Origin: Cerioporus squamosus
Lineage: Eukaryota > Basidiomycota > Agaricomycetes > Polyporales > Polyporaceae
DNA length: 62,997 nucleotides
Assembly: GCA_022592435.1 (NCBI GenBank)
Contig: JABYQS010000192.1
Location: 1 to 62,997 of the forward strand
Direction of reading: 5' to 3'
A model generated the notes under the pieces. That model did no database searches, was not told the origin of the DNA, and saw nothing but the letters and a program-made list of their open reading frames with translations. Of this stretch, positions 24,180 through 35,959 are shown piece after piece. A program made the translations under genes and the position numbers. Every line of letters begins with the position of its first letter. Position 1 is the stretch's first letter.

Positions 24180-25347
24180 ATGGCATCCTTCCAGGTAGAG
24201 AACCTCTTCAATGTCAAGGGCAAGGTCGTACTGGTCACGGGCGGGAGCCGCGGTATCGGGAAGATGGTACGTGTGCGAACGCTGTGGCGGGAGGACAGCG
24301 CAGGAGCTCACGACCGAGTAGATCGCTACTGGATTCGTCAAGAACGGCGCGAAGGTACGTGGATCCCATACAGACGAGTAGAACGCGTGGTGACGCGCTC
24401 GACACGCAGGTCTACATCTCGTCCCGGTCCGCGAAGGACTGTGCAGCCACGGAGAAGGAGCTGAACGCGCTCGGGCCCGGGAAGTGCGTCGCGCTGCCGG
24501 CAGACATGCAGAAGCTGGAGGAAGTTGAGAGGCTGGTGAAGGAGCTCTGCGCGAGGGAGAAGGCGTTGCACGTACTCGTGAACAACGCTGGCGCTGCGTG
24601 GGGTGACACGCTCGACGAGTACCCGGTGCGTCTGATTTTCGCTTCCTCGAGAGTCACCGATACTCAGACACGGACATCGTCCTAGGACGCAGCATGGACG
24701 AAGCTCCTCACGCTGAACCTACAACGCGTCTTCACCCTCACCCAGAAGAGCCTCCCCCTCCTGCGCGCGGGTGCCGAGCAGGGCGGCGTAGACAACGGTG
24801 TGTACCGCGACCCAGCGCGCATCATCAACGTAGGCTCCGACCCCATGTCGCTACTCCTGTCTGCTGCTCACTCACGCGCCCTGCAGATCGGCTCAGTCGA
24901 AGGCCTGGTTGTCCCCGCGCACGAGACGTACGCGTACTCGGCCTCCAAGGCAGGCCTGCACCATCTCAGCCGGAACCTAGCGGGACGGCTGGGCTCCGAG
25001 GGCATCACGAGCAACACCCTTGCGTGTGGTACGTCTCCGAGACTCCGAGTCACTCATCGACCGTGGTTCTGGTACTCACCGGTTCCCTCGCACAGGCCCC
25101 TTTGAGAGCAAGAGTATGTCGCACCGGAACATTTCCAGCTGAGTTTGACGCTGACCGTTAGACAGTGATGGCCCATACTCTGCGCGAGCAGGGCGAGATC
25201 ATCAAGGCGAACATCCCGCTCGGACGCATCGGCACGCCAGAGGACGTGGCCGGCGCGTGTATCTTCCTCTCAAGCCGTGCTGGCGCGTACGTCAACGGCG
25301 CGACTATACAGCTCGACGGCGGGAGTGTCGTGCGGCCGAAGCTCTGA
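24180..25347 (+). CDS. Short-chain dehydrogenase/reductase (SDR)
   Basis: An NAD(P)-dependent oxidoreductase with a Rossmann fold. From the ATG at 24180 it reads MASFQVENLFNVKGKVVLVT and the cofactor motif TGGSRGIG. A small exon (IATGFVKNGAK) joins to VYISSRSAKDCAATEKEL. LHVLVNNAGAAWG is the NNAG motif, RIINVG the catalytic Ser region, and YAYSASKAG the YxxxK active site. The C terminus IFLSSRAGAYVNGATIQLDG is typical of classical SDRs. Similarity is to 3-oxoacyl-ACP-reductase-like or RhlG-like enzymes, but the substrate cannot be read from sequence. About six introns; no frame break. Probably cytosolic. Confidence 0.92.
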
Positions 25348-25558
25348 CGGAGAGAAGATGCAAAGTCTCAATAGTTGCTGTAACCTTGTGCTTGTCTCAG
25401 CGTGTTCTTGCGATACTTCAGGCGTTGTCCTGCTGTCCCCAATATTACTGTATATAATAAGTTACGATGTGTAGTCAGACTCACAGAGGCGGTTGTCGGA
25501 CATATGCTTGCAAACAATTGGCAAAAAGGACAGAGCAGAACTCCGTCGGGACGAGGAC

Positions 25559-25665
25559 GACACCAGCAGGATTCGAACCTGCGCTCCCAAAGGGAAACAG
25601 ATAACCGCATTTCTCCGTGGTTGAAACATTCGAATCTGTCGCCGTAACCGCTTGGCTATGATGTC
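25559..25665 (-). tRNA. tRNA-Ser (anticodon CGA) with a 26-nt intron
   Basis: On the minus strand the acceptor arm GACATCA pairs with TGGTGTC (one G-U). The D arm is GCC-AAGCGGTTAC-GGC. The anticodon stem ACAGA/TCTGT encloses TTCGAA with anticodon CGA, and a 26-nt intron follows position 37. The long variable arm TTCCCTTTGGGAGC is the mark of tRNA-Ser, and the T arm is GCAGG-TTCGAAT-CCTGC. The base after the acceptor stem is G, the serine discriminator. Mature length is 81 nt. All stems pair. Confidence 0.96.
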
Positions 25666-26111
25666 ATGAAACTGACAGGTTTGGCAACCCTGTTGTGTTC
25701 AGCAACGTTGTTCACTAAGTAATGAGCTAAAAGATGACCAAGTAACTTGGACCGAACCACTTCGAACATATCTGCCATCCTCCACGAATCTCCCTCATAT
25801 TAGTACATAGGATGGAAACGACCCAGAAGTACGATGACTCAGTTGGCATGAAGTTTATCGACATCAGGCGGCGGCCCATACCGTGACCGCGTAACCCTTC
25901 ATCTCCGTGTTCACGGTGACTTGGAAAAGTATGTGTGGTCGCCTCATCATAGTCTTGTGCGTGGTGCTGACGACCAACGCCTCCCTGGTCAGTCTCTTGA
26001 CAAAAGAACCGTCGTATGTTAGGATGTTACTTCACCGCCGGGCGACGGTACACAATCGCGAACCGAAACGCATGGTCACCGAGTTGCATACACACAACCC
26101 AGCCAGCCGCG
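25666..26111. other. Intergenic region
   Basis: About 450 bases between the tRNA gene and the promoter of the first orphan gene. No gene recognised. Confidence 0.4.
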
Positions 26112-26118
26112 TATATAA
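26112..26118 (+). promoter_or_regulatory. TATA box of orphan gene 1
   Basis: TATATAA lies 51 bases upstream of the ATG at 26163, followed by a short pyrimidine/CA-rich leader. Spacing almost equals that in orphan gene 3. Confidence 0.6.
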
Positions 26119-26162
26119 GACACTACCTGGACACCTCAGCCTCGTCACAATTCCCATCAACT

Positions 26163-27705
26163 ATGACATCCAAATCTAGCTTCAGACGCACCACCCACCC
26201 ACCGTACCGCCTCGAGGACTCCCCGATGCGCTCACTTCGCCATCCCCAACAAACGCGCCAAGGTAGCTCACATGTTCACTCTCCGAGTGACGTTCACTGA
26301 ACTCACCCGTCCAACTTATGTGATAGAGCCCCCTCACGAACAGGATCATCGTGGAAGCAGTGCGCCAGTGGGGACGTCGAGCTCGCTACAGCCCTTCCCG
26401 ATGGCAATGGCGAGCGCGTCACGATCCCAGTCTCATAAAACACAAGCTGAAGAGCAGCAACCCGGAGAAGGGGTCCATGTTGAACCTTCCGGAGAAGAAC
26501 AAGGCGCATCGGAGTCTGTGCGGGAGGGCAGCGTTCGCTCCCTCATTTCATACTCTATGTTGGAGGACGACCCTCTCCTAGAGGGCTATCCGAATCAGCT
26601 CCATCGGAGCTCTCAGGTCGCGGAGCAGCACCCTCAATACGACGCGTCCACCCCTGACGAGGTTGAGGACCATGACGAAGACCACAGTACCACCACCGCC
26701 TCCCAACACGAGCTTGATGACGGCGACTACGGGAATGAGGACGGAGCGGAGTTTATGAGAGAGGATACCTCTGACTCCTTGTATCGCAACGAATACACAC
26801 CCGCTAGTGACCAGTATGATGGCGACTGCGCCGTCGATACTTCGGACAGAGATTCGGAGGGGATGGTCATCGACGTGGAGAGCGCCACCGAGATGCAAGG
26901 CACGCAGAGCGACGACGAGTCTGCAGGGCTTGGTGGCGCCGTATCGGCTGATCCTTCTGCGTCCGCCGCCTCGCAGCCGGGAATGGCACTTCCCATGCGC
27001 GATGCCTCCTTGCCATCCGCCTCGCAGATCGCCCCATCTCCATCCCCATCCCATACCCTAAGTCCCGAACGCCTCGTCCCAGGCGACACTCGGACTATTG
27101 CCGTCAGGCTCCTGCACAACATCGATCAGGAAACTCTCCCTCCCATCGAGGTCGACATGCGCGACTTGCAGGGCCTGCGCGTGTCGCTCGCCCGGCTCTC
27201 TCTTACTCCGATGCGCACGCAGTTGACGGTCTTCACCCAGTGGGCCCGGGAGGACGTGACACGCCACGCCTCCAGTCCTCCTGGGACGTCCCTACCGCCT
27301 GCCTTGGAGGAGCCCGAGGATGCTGAAGCCAACGGCCAGACTCCTGCCCCGCAACTTCAGCCTGGAGATCCCCGGGCCGCCTCCTCCACGCCGCCCGTCC
27401 CCAATGCCACTTCGGTGCGCGGATCGTTCTCAGTCGAGAACGAAGAGACGTTGGTGGAGACGTCGGACTACTACGCGTCCACGCCTGTTCCTCACTGGCA
27501 GCACTCTCCGACTGCGCGCGAATCCGCTTCGCGAGCGGACTCCGTCGCGGACACAGACACGGGTCGCTCTGGCACTGGTACTATCAGGGCGTCGCAGCAA
27601 GTGTTGCATGGGCAGCGACTCGGTACGGAAGCATCTGATGGAGGGAGTCGGCTCTCTCCTTGGACGGACATCAGCGTCACGGTCAAGTCGGAGCCTTTGT
27701 ATTGA
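26163..27705 (+). CDS. Orphan gene 1: Ser/Asp/Glu-rich protein, about 492 aa
   Basis: Exon 1 (26163-26262) encodes a basic, Arg/Pro-rich start (MTSKSSFRRTTHPPYRLEDS). A 64-nt intron (26263-26326) joins in phase to one long exon ending at 27705. The first two thirds of the protein are low-complexity acidic/Ser-rich (for example DDESAGLGGAVSADPSASAA). A more ordered stretch follows (TRTIAVRLLHNIDQE, PIEVDMRDLQGLRVSLARL), then another disordered tail. No domain is recognised. The neighbours on the minus strand (28.2-29.5 kb) and plus strand (30.7-32.7 kb) have similar composition, suggesting a local family or a shared process. Long open frame, TATA box and intron together support a real gene. 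Confidence 0.6.
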
Positions 27706-28213
27706 TGTTCTCCGGAGACCCACGGTGCAGTCGGGTGAGGATATGGGAGCGTATTGTTGAAGGCCTACTTGTGTATTATACGGAGCTGCGACGAGTAGAC
27801 ACGCATCATTTACTACTTAGTAAGAATTGGACTATGTAGCGTCGAGGAAGTTGATTGGTCCCGCGGCAAGTACCCGAGAGCGCGTTATCATGATGCATAG
27901 CTCGTGCAGGCTTGAAACCATCTGGTAATGCCGACTCAACGGTGGCCCAGCAGACTGTAGCTCGTCCATGGCAAGACCCTGATGGCCTCCGCGGCCTCTG
28001 GCAGACCGACTGACTGCCAATTTGAGATACGAGGGGCCTTCCTTGGATTGCTTCCACTCAATCGACAGTGCCATGTGTTGCCGCACATACCACGCAAGAT
28101 ATCAATGTACGGTTAAGCATCAGGACTGTATCATTTGGCACTAAGATACATGCTTCGAGTCTGAGAGCGATGTCATTGCAACCACAAACGAAGGCCGGGC
28201 CCATGCTCACAAT
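27706..28213. other. Intergenic region between converging orphan genes
   Basis: 508 bases, no gene or repeat recognised. Confidence 0.4.
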
Positions 28214-29515
28214 CTATGACCTTTCCGGGATGCGGTCAATGATCGCTCTGACAATGCTCCGCGGTCGCGACAAGAGATTCAGGGCAAGAGTCTCGAGCTC
28301 TTGATCTCTGTTGCACTGAAGGCCGGGTCAGTGTCGGGGAGAGTGCATCACAGCCAACGAAGCAACAACTCACGCGCGGCAGGGCATCGCGCACCCCCTC
28401 TGCAACCATCCCCACAATCTCTTTCTCTGTCGCTTTGACAGAGCAATAGACGTTCATTGGCCCCTTGAAAGAAAGATCCTTTGCCCAAATCTGGTACTCG
28501 TCAGTGCATCAGACAGACGCAGGAAGGAATCGTCCTCGCTCACCTCGATGGCAATGCGTTGCTTGCCAATTACGTGCTCTAGCTTGGTACTTGCAAGCGG
28601 TGGGAGGGTCAGTGGACGACCATTTTCCCCATGCGAGATGTGCACGGCGTCCCAGATGTCCCGCTCCAACACCCACAATAAGGGCAGGCATGGCGCCGTC
28701 CTATCCACCCCTTGTACGGTCACAGTTGCCTGCAAGATCCTGTCTGCGTCCGTCACCGGTTCATCAACCCGCCTGAATAGCGGAAGGGAGCAGCTGCGCA
28801 TCGGGGTCATGGGATAGTCGATGAACGTGAACTTCCAGTGCTTTCGCGCGGTGCAAGACTTCTTGCGATATGTGCTCCGGCTTGTCGAGAAGTTCTTCCG
28901 AGACCGGAGCTGGGAGTCCAAACGGCCTCCTCCCCGTGGACGCTCGCGGACGGCCCCGGCCACAGCAGGAACCGCTCCGTGGGTGCGTAGAGTCGGGGTA
29001 TATTCCCTGTCAGCAATGGGGGCCGTCGAGGAATACTCGTCCCCCCAGTCCACAGTAGTGTCCGCACTGTCCGAGCGATATGGGATTGAACGAAGCGTGC
29101 GTCCCGTCAGCGGCATAGCGACATCCGGCGCACACGCGACAGGATCGGCGCCCATAGCTCCAGCCTGACCTGGACCGTGATCCTCTTCAAGCTTCTTGGC
29201 CTCCGGAGAGAGACGTGTTCCCTGGTCCTGCCTTGTCGTGACTGATCTCTGCTGCCAGTGTTGCGCTGCGAACTTGTCGTGACCGTCATCTCCAAACGAG
29301 ACTACGCTCTCGCCACGGTGACTTCCGTTGAAGCCTTGATCTTCCTCTTCCGCATGCGGCTCCACTGTGGCGTTCACGAAGGGGAAAGAAATGGCCTGAA
29401 CAGGAGAAGTGGCGACAACATGCATAGAAGGCGTTAGGTCTCTTCCCGGACTGAGAGAGCTCTCGCTGCGGTACTGCAGGAGGCACTGGAATGCGGAAGG
29501 CAGAGGTAAATCCAT
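28214..29515 (-). CDS. Orphan gene 2: unrecognised protein, about 396 aa
   Basis: The start MDLPLPSAFQCLLQYRSESS at 29515 is chosen because the open frame upstream lacks this composition; an earlier start in the same frame (up to about 29800) is possible. Exon 1 has a disordered acidic middle, then an ordered part (KFTFIDYPMTPMRSCSLPLF, ILQATVTVQGVDRTAPCLPL). Introns at 28491-28543 (GTGAGC donor) and 28316-28373 (GTGAGT donor) both join in phase 0, giving IWAKDLSFKGPMNVYCSVKA and a C-terminal helix-like end (LALNLLSRPRSIVRAIIDRI) with a stop at 28214. All three exons are multiples of three. No family recognised. Confidence 0.6.
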
Positions 29516-30696
29516 GTCGGAGGAGCGATAGCACGGAGCGGATGCGAGAACGTACGATTCATAGCAGCCGGTAGGGCTCTCCGATCCACACGTGCGTATA
29601 TCTTGCCCCGCTGAGCGCTCAGGAGGCGCAACATGGGGCGAGATCAGCTTTGCATCCGGTAGATAAGGAGACAAAAACGTCAAGACGACGGCTTCCGCCT
29701 TGACAACCGAATTGTAATGGCAGAGCAGCAGTGTATACATGGTCGCCTCCAGTTCCCAACAAGTGCCACGGTGGCGCGACTCCGCGCCACGTTGGCACCA
29801 TGTCGAGCAGGCCAGCGGCAAGGCAAACCTAACTCATGGCTCAGCTAGTGCATTTGCTAAGAGAAATAGATAACCACAAATGCTATACCTCTCAACTGGC
29901 CCGGGCAAAGAATTCGTCGGATAGGAGGGCAGCCGGTCGTATCAGTACTAGTTGGAATTCTGGGTCGGCGTTCTGAGAACCATGAAGACAAACAAAGGCG
30001 GTCAAGCAACTTGGGCCAGTTGGATGCATATGAGATTAGAAGAATGGCGATTCGCAAGCAGAGATGATGACTGTCCTGGTTCAAGTCGTAGGCGCCTGGC
30101 TCCTCTCGTCTGGCGTCTCCATTACCATTCCCAGATATTCGTCATCGCCGTGCCGCCACCGTCCAACACCGCAGCAGACTTCCTTCTCTACTACTTCTCA
30201 TGCCAGTGCAATTTCCGCGCCGTATACAGGTCTAGATGACTAGTGAATACCTCTACGCACTCTCTCGCCGCCTGTCTTCACTGCTCGCGGAAGTTCAACC
30301 TGCCAGATTGACAATATAAAGTTATAAACTACTCGGCACGACGGCAACTTCCTCCTTCCGAGTGAGTACCTCGCATGCAGTAGTCGCGATGTGGACATCT
30401 TATGCTATATGAGCCAGGTTTAGATGACTCATCAGAACAACAGAAACCTGGATATGCCTGCTTGCCGTATGACTCCGACCGCCGGGAGTCAGTCGGCGCG
30501 TCGCTACGTGCCAGCGCGCTCGTTACCTAGAGCGACTTGTAAGTGGCCTACCCTACAATTGAGATATAGTTTGTGTCATAGTGCTGATGTCTACTCAACT
30601 GTTGACCATGGACAAGTAGTTACAAGCTCCGCGCTTCCGAACGCCCCCGGTCGTAGGACACTGTGGACACAACATCCAGGTTCCTTAACTGCCCAC
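29516..30696. other. Divergent region between orphan genes 2 and 3
   Basis: About 1.2 kb that should hold the promoters of both genes. Only the TATA box of orphan gene 3 is clear. Confidence 0.4.
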
Positions 30697-30703
30697 TATA
30701 TAA
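30697..30703 (+). promoter_or_regulatory. TATA box of orphan gene 3
   Basis: TATATAA lies 50 bases upstream of the ATG at 30747, followed by an A/C-rich leader with repeated CAA and ACAAG words. Confidence 0.6.
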
Positions 30704-30746
30704 AGCCCAATCAAACGAAGCACGGAGAACATCAACAAGTATTATC

Positions 30747-32749
30747 ATGCCCCGCTCTTCCAGTTCTGCCCATACCGTTAGGAAACCCTACGAACGCTGT
30801 CATCCTTCGAAGGAAGTGCTGAAAAGTGAGTTTATGATCTCTTGAGGTCATTGCAAGTATACTTATCGTAACCCATGCGTTACGCAGGCATAAAGTCCGC
30901 GCCTAGTGATGGCATTGACTCCAGCAGTTCCTACTCCGGCAATGAGACCAGCCACTATAGCGGAAGCCCGTCGTCATCACCGACCATGGACCCATCTGAT
31001 ATACCGCTGCCTATCTTTACAGAATCAATGCCCGCGCCGTTGGATGGTCTGTCTCACACCATTGCATCCCAGTCATCCCTGTTCTCTGTCTCGGACGAAG
31101 ACGGTGGTACCTCCCTCGATCCCGCGTCTGACGCCACACCCAGCACCCCTTCGAATCTTGACCAGACCATCGATACGGACGACCCCGGGGTGAAAGAAGA
31201 GGAGGACTCAGAAGCCGCCTTTAGCCTCAGGGACCCCGAGTCTCCTCGAGGGCAGAGCCTGTCCGACATCGAGTCCGACGCCACCATGTCCGATGGCGAC
31301 GACTCTACGGATGAGCCCGAAGACATAGCAGAGCTCCGCAACGCGTATGCCAGCAGCAAGACCATTCCAGAGCGGAGCGACACCTTATTGTCCCAGGAAT
31401 CAGTGTCTATGCACTCACTCTCCGACTCGGAGAGTGACTTGGACGAGGTTGAAGTTGAGCACGCTCTTATAGATGACTTCATTGAGTCGCCACTCAACGA
31501 CTCGGCTCGAGCTCAGGACCGGTGCTCTCCCCACCCTGCACAGCATCTCTCGTCGCAGACACAGACAACCCTCCCCCATTTCCAAACCGACTCCTCATCC
31601 GCACGAACTGTGGTACTTACTGTTCAAGTTCACGTATGCTGCAGTGCGGCGCCGCTCGGGTCGTCGGGCTCCCTCATCGCCTCGTGCACTTCTGGACCTG
31701 TCGCATCAGACTCACATACCATCGTGATCCCTCCGGGTGCCCACCTTGAGTTGTCCGTCACCTGCGAGTTTTCGGACTCCTCCGGGAGCCAGCCTTCGGA
31801 ATTGCGAGTAGCTTCCGGGTGGTGGAAGGGGCTACTACCACGATCGGGGACACTGAAACCCCCGAGGACACCCAACGCGACAGCGAAGCCGTCAATCTAT
31901 CACACCTCACTGCCGATTCGCCGCCCAGGGCCCTACCCCAACTTGTCACCTCTCTACACGAGGGCGTTTCGAGTGAAGGCGAAGACATGGACTTGGTGCA
32001 GTCGCCTGTCTCCGAGACTACGCACGAGTCGGAACACGTTGCAACTGCTATGCTGGCCACCAGCTCCCCGCAAGTCTCGCTAGAGGATGCGGGTCTTGAC
32101 GAGTCGATGTCACTACTGACTGGTGCTGGTCCAATGGACGGGGCCTCGCTTCATGCCGGGAACACGCCCATCATAGCACCCTCCTGGATTACATCGGACG
32201 TCATGGACTCGAACCCTCCCGGGATTGTCGTCGAACACCCGCACGAGCCCGCTTTCTTCCTTGCTAGTGCTGCTCCGTCGGCGGGTGCTGACAGTAGCGA
32301 TTGCTGGAGTGATATGGCCGACACACTCCATGCTGAAGCCATGAGAGCACTCGCTGCCATGTATGCACCTGATCTCGACTCCGGGTTCTTGGCCCCCGCC
32401 GAGAGCGCCCTCGACACGGCGTCCCCAATTGTTCACTTCTCAGGGTCCATACCAGTCGCAGACTGTAGTGTCACTGCGTCGAACCATCCAGAGCTCGACA
32501 CCGCCCGCGACGACAATAAGGCTGGTGGCCAGCAGTCTCCCACCCTCTTCGAATCCCCTCTCCTTGGCATGTCGACACAGCAGCTCCTGCAGCTCCTCGG
32601 CGAGCTTCAAGGCGCGATTGTCGAACTACAGTACAGACATCGCCAAACGCCAAGCACAAATGGTCGAACTTCAACGAGAAGTCGTGCAAAGGCAGGAGAG
32701 TATCACGAAGGTCCTGGAAGCTGCGTATGTCAGCTCCTACATTAGCTAG
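30747..32749 (+). CDS. Orphan gene 3: Ser/Asp/Glu-rich protein with C-terminal coiled coil, two apparent frameshifts
   Basis: Exon 1 (30747-30825) encodes a basic start (MPRSSSSAHTVRKPYERCHP). A 62-nt intron (30826-30887) joins in phase to a long exon of acidic/Ser-rich sequence. An ordered part follows (ARTVVLTVQVHVCCSAAPLG, HTIVIPPGAHLELSVTCEF), then more acidic disorder. The C terminus looks like a coiled coil (LLQLLGELQGAIVELQ, then KRQAQMVELQREVVQRQESI) ending at 32749. The coding frame changes once between 31750 and 31820 and again near 32632, where a single extra T separates the two halves of the coiled coil. Neither place offers a credible intron. It is either an expressed gene with assembly indels or an early pseudogene. 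Confidence 0.55.
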
Positions 32750-32883
32750 TACGTATGTGAATGGCGGTACATTGATGACTCGGGACTTTGTACGCTACCC
32801 AGCACTGGGAGAGCCGGTTCCTCCGTAGTTCTGCTGGTAGAAGAATCTCATGTATGTAGCGCCAACGGTTGACGAAGTACACT

Positions 32884-33859
32884 TCAGAGCTTTGGCGGGA
32901 TCTCACCCGGCAAGAACGCCTCACCACCTTTATTCGCCTCGTACCAGACGTAGTCATGCGCCAGGAGTACCTGCACCTTCGGCACGCCCAACAGCTGCCT
33001 CACCCGCGCGATGTGCTCGATCGCTCTGTCCTTGTCCACGTGCGCACACACCATGTGTCCCGCTTCATCGAACGAAAACGCGACCTCCCGTTCGCCGGTG
33101 AGGAGCGCCATGTCGTGCGCCGTGTCGCCCGCGAGGTAGATCCACGACCCGGTCGCGTTCGTGCGCGCGAAGATGTTGACGTGCCCGGGCAGGTGGCCCG
33201 CCGCGTCGACGACGTACATGCTCCCGTCGCCGAAGTAGTCGTATGCACGCGGGAAGGGCTCGATGGACTCCGTGAGCTCGGAGGGTCCTATGAAGCGGGT
33301 GCGAGAGATGGGGATGGACGTTTGCAGGACGTTCGATGCGGGGTTCGTGGGGTACGTGTGCGCGAGGAACTCCTCGGCGTCGCCGCCCATGATGAACGTG
33401 GCGTTGGGAAAGGCGGCGGCATCCCCGACGCTGTTGAGGGTTCATCGAGTGAGCACGGACACCGCAGACGTACGAAGGATATACGCACTGGTCGTAATGC
33501 AGGTGGCTGACGATGACGGTCTTGACATCCGCAGGGTCTATCCCTCCCTTGCGCAGACTCTCGTCCACGCTCTGCGGAGTCTTGATCACGCGCCCCTTGA
33601 TCGACTTCTGCACCGCCGGAGGGTGGACGTCCATGTCTCTCCGGATGCCCATGTCGAAAACCAGATGCTCTCCGGTGGTCGAGTGAACGAGAGAGAACGC
33701 CAGCGAGGGACACATGGTGGACTCGCCCGGCCGAGAGCCAGCCATGAACCTGGTGTGGATGAGTTCCAGGATGCCTGCTTCCAGAGCTGAGACTTTGATG
33801 TACGGTTGCCCCGCACGCGGCTCCGGCAGAGTGAAGGTTTCCTGAGCGTCCTTGGTCAT
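32884..33859 (-). CDS. Metallo-beta-lactamase-fold hydrolase, lactonase-like
   Basis: A zinc-dependent hydrolase. The start MTKDAQETFTLPEPRAGQPY is at 33859; a Met four codons earlier is also possible. The zinc motif HLHYDH is made only after splicing: exon 1 ends HLHYD-CA, and a 58-nt intron (33431-33488, GTGCGT donor) is followed by C-GTCGGGGAT, giving HYDH-VGD. Further ligands are seen in DAAGHLPGHVN, YLAGDTAHD and LLAHD. The preceding DMGIRRDMD and following FPNATFIMGG fit the AHL-lactonase-like branch of the superfamily. No signal peptide, so probably cytosolic. The substrate, a lactone or other ester, is inference only. Confidence 0.88.
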
Positions 33860-34223
33860 AGTCGGCTTCATGTGCTTGCCAGTGATAGTCGGGAAGACGA
33901 CGAATCCCTTCTTATACAACTCAGTGAGATGGACAGGATCTCGCACCCACACCGATCCTAGAACAGAGTTGAGCTTTCAATAGACCGTATGGGGAGGAAT
34001 CTATGTTTGTCTCACCCACAGTTCGCGACGGCTCGCCGTCTCCCACGTCTGCCGTAAGCACGACCCACTCTATCCTCAAGGATCACGAGTGATCTCAGTA
34101 GCATCCTGTCTTGCAAGAGGCATGTTATTGCAACGGCGAGTGCCACACATTCCGAGAGGTCATACAGAGACGGTTTTGATACGATCGAAGACAGTATCGA
34201 TACAACTCGTACTGGCAGCCGCT
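33860..34223. other. Short intergenic region
   Basis: 364 bases between the hydrolase start and the GH12 stop. No gene recognised. Confidence 0.4.
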
Positions 34224-35200
34224 TCACCGGTTGATAGCGACGCTGTACGCCTTCGTGAACAAGCTCGCGCTTCCCGTGAACGGCTCCGTGCCCGTCTGGA
34301 TGGCTTGCACGTACTGCCCGCACCATCTCAGCGCTCATGGTCCCACACGCTACAAGAAGAGAAACGCACCTGCGAAGCCGCGACACCCTGGCTCTGCGTG
34401 AGGTAGTTGAAGAAGTCCTTGAGGTCGACGTTGAAGTTCGTGATGTCGCCCGTGGAGCTCACGAACGAGAGCACCTGCCAGTTCGCGTTCGGGCCCTTCC
34501 AGAGGTCCCAAGTGTGGCCTGCGACGGACACACCAGAAAGGATCTTCGAGCCGACGGGTTGGATGCTGGGCGCGAGAGTCATCAGCATCAACGTCTACCG
34601 AGCCTGTGCTTTTGGGATGGGAGGAAGGAGACGTACCCGCCGAGGCCGGAAAGCCAGATCATGATCTCGTACGAGGATGCGGCGGAGGCGGGATCGCCAG
34701 AAGGCGCATTGCCCAACCAGATGTCGTAGGACACGTCCGCACGAATGCCCGAAGACTGGCTCTCGTACTCCCACTGCCACGCCGTTGGCGCGGACTTGAC
34801 GGCGGAGAGCTGCGGGGAGATGTCAGTCTTCCGTTCGCGACACCAGAGGATGCGGAGGGTCGCGTACCTGGACTCCCTTGGCCGAGTTGGAGAGAAGGTT
34901 AGCGTAGCTCTTCACGTTGTTCGGGTTGTTCTGCCATTGCCACTGCGTGCGCCACGAGACGGTGTTGCCGCTAGTGCTAATCAGCGTCGAGTTCTGGTTG
35001 CCCACGCCAGAGGCTGCGTCCGCGACACTTCGTCAGCCGCTGCCATCATCCAGAGGAAGCAGTGATCACGCACATTTTCCCCACAGGTTCTGGCAGAGCG
35101 TGTAGGCACCGGCGGGCGCACAGTCGTACTGGCCCGTGAGTGTCTGTGCGCTCGCGGTGGTCGCGACGACGACGAGAGTGGCGAGGGTGGAGAAGTGCAT
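34224..35200 (-). CDS. GH12 endoglucanase/xyloglucanase 1, secreted
   Basis: Cleaves beta-1,4-glucans such as cellulose or xyloglucan outside the cell. The start at 35200 gives a signal peptide (MHFSTLATLVVVATTASAQT) and then GQYDCAPAGAYTLCQNLWG. The core contains VSWRTQWQWQNNPNNVKSY, IRADVSYDIWLGNAPSGDPA, SSYEIMIWLSGLGGIQPVGS (the Glu is the expected nucleophile), GHTWDLWKGPNANWQVLSF and ITNFNVDLKDFFNYL. QAIQTGTEPFTGSA carries the acid/base Glu. It ends LFTKAYSVAINR at 34224, with no extra domain. Both catalytic residues are present and no frame break is seen. A TATA box lies upstream. Confidence 0.93.
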
Positions 35201-35273
35201 GTTGGGGTTGGTTGTATAGCGAAGCTGGGTTCTACGCTAGAACCTGGTCAGTAGTCCGCAGCGAGCAGCCGCG

Positions 35274-35281
35274 TATATATA
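35274..35281 (-). promoter_or_regulatory. TATA box of GH12 gene 1
   Basis: TATATATA, about 74 bases upstream of the start codon at 35200, in a GC-rich context. Confidence 0.55.
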
Positions 35282-35959
35282 CCCGCGAGCATCCGCCCTG
35301 CAGAACTCATGATAACCCGACATCGAGGAGACCCGAACACGCGAGGGTTGCACATCGGAGAAAGTCGTGCACCCAAGCACTGTATCGCGCCCGCGTGCAT
35401 ACTCAGGCGGACCAACCGATCCCAGAACCCCATCGCAGGAGCAACTTCTGTTGATGAGAACCAGACATGTGATGGCGACATAGACACAACAGCGCTCCCG
35501 ACGTCGGTAGAAGCGGAATATATTGAGCACTGGCGTTGACGTCTGCGGGTGGAGCCAAGGGAGAGAGGAGGGCGCGCATCCCGACGATGTGCCGAATCGT
35601 ATCCGTGGGCATCAGGCGGGCTTCTCGCGCCTGTAGCGCATGCGGCCGACGCGCGCCCTGCGAAGAACGAGGAATAGGACGTCCGAAATGGGGTAGAAGA
35701 GAGTTCACGTACATGCGGGTCCTGTCATCCATTGGTCTTAGGAGGCGCATGGGGTTGGAGAGTTTGACAAACGCTGTCCCCATGTACACGTCCGACCTGA
35801 AGATGATAAATAACCAGAAAACCGAGGGTACAGGCCAAGTGTACTGCCGAAGCTGCCCCCGAATTGAACAACATGACGTGCCGAATACCCAAGTTTTCCC
35901 TCACCCCTCCAACGAAGTGATACTTAACCGCGAAAACGCCACGACATACGCAGATTGCA
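35282..35959. other. Intergenic region upstream of GH12 gene 1
   Basis: About 680 bases. A 128-codon minus-strand reading (35403-35789) is present but has no domain-like sequence and is not called. Confidence 0.4.
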
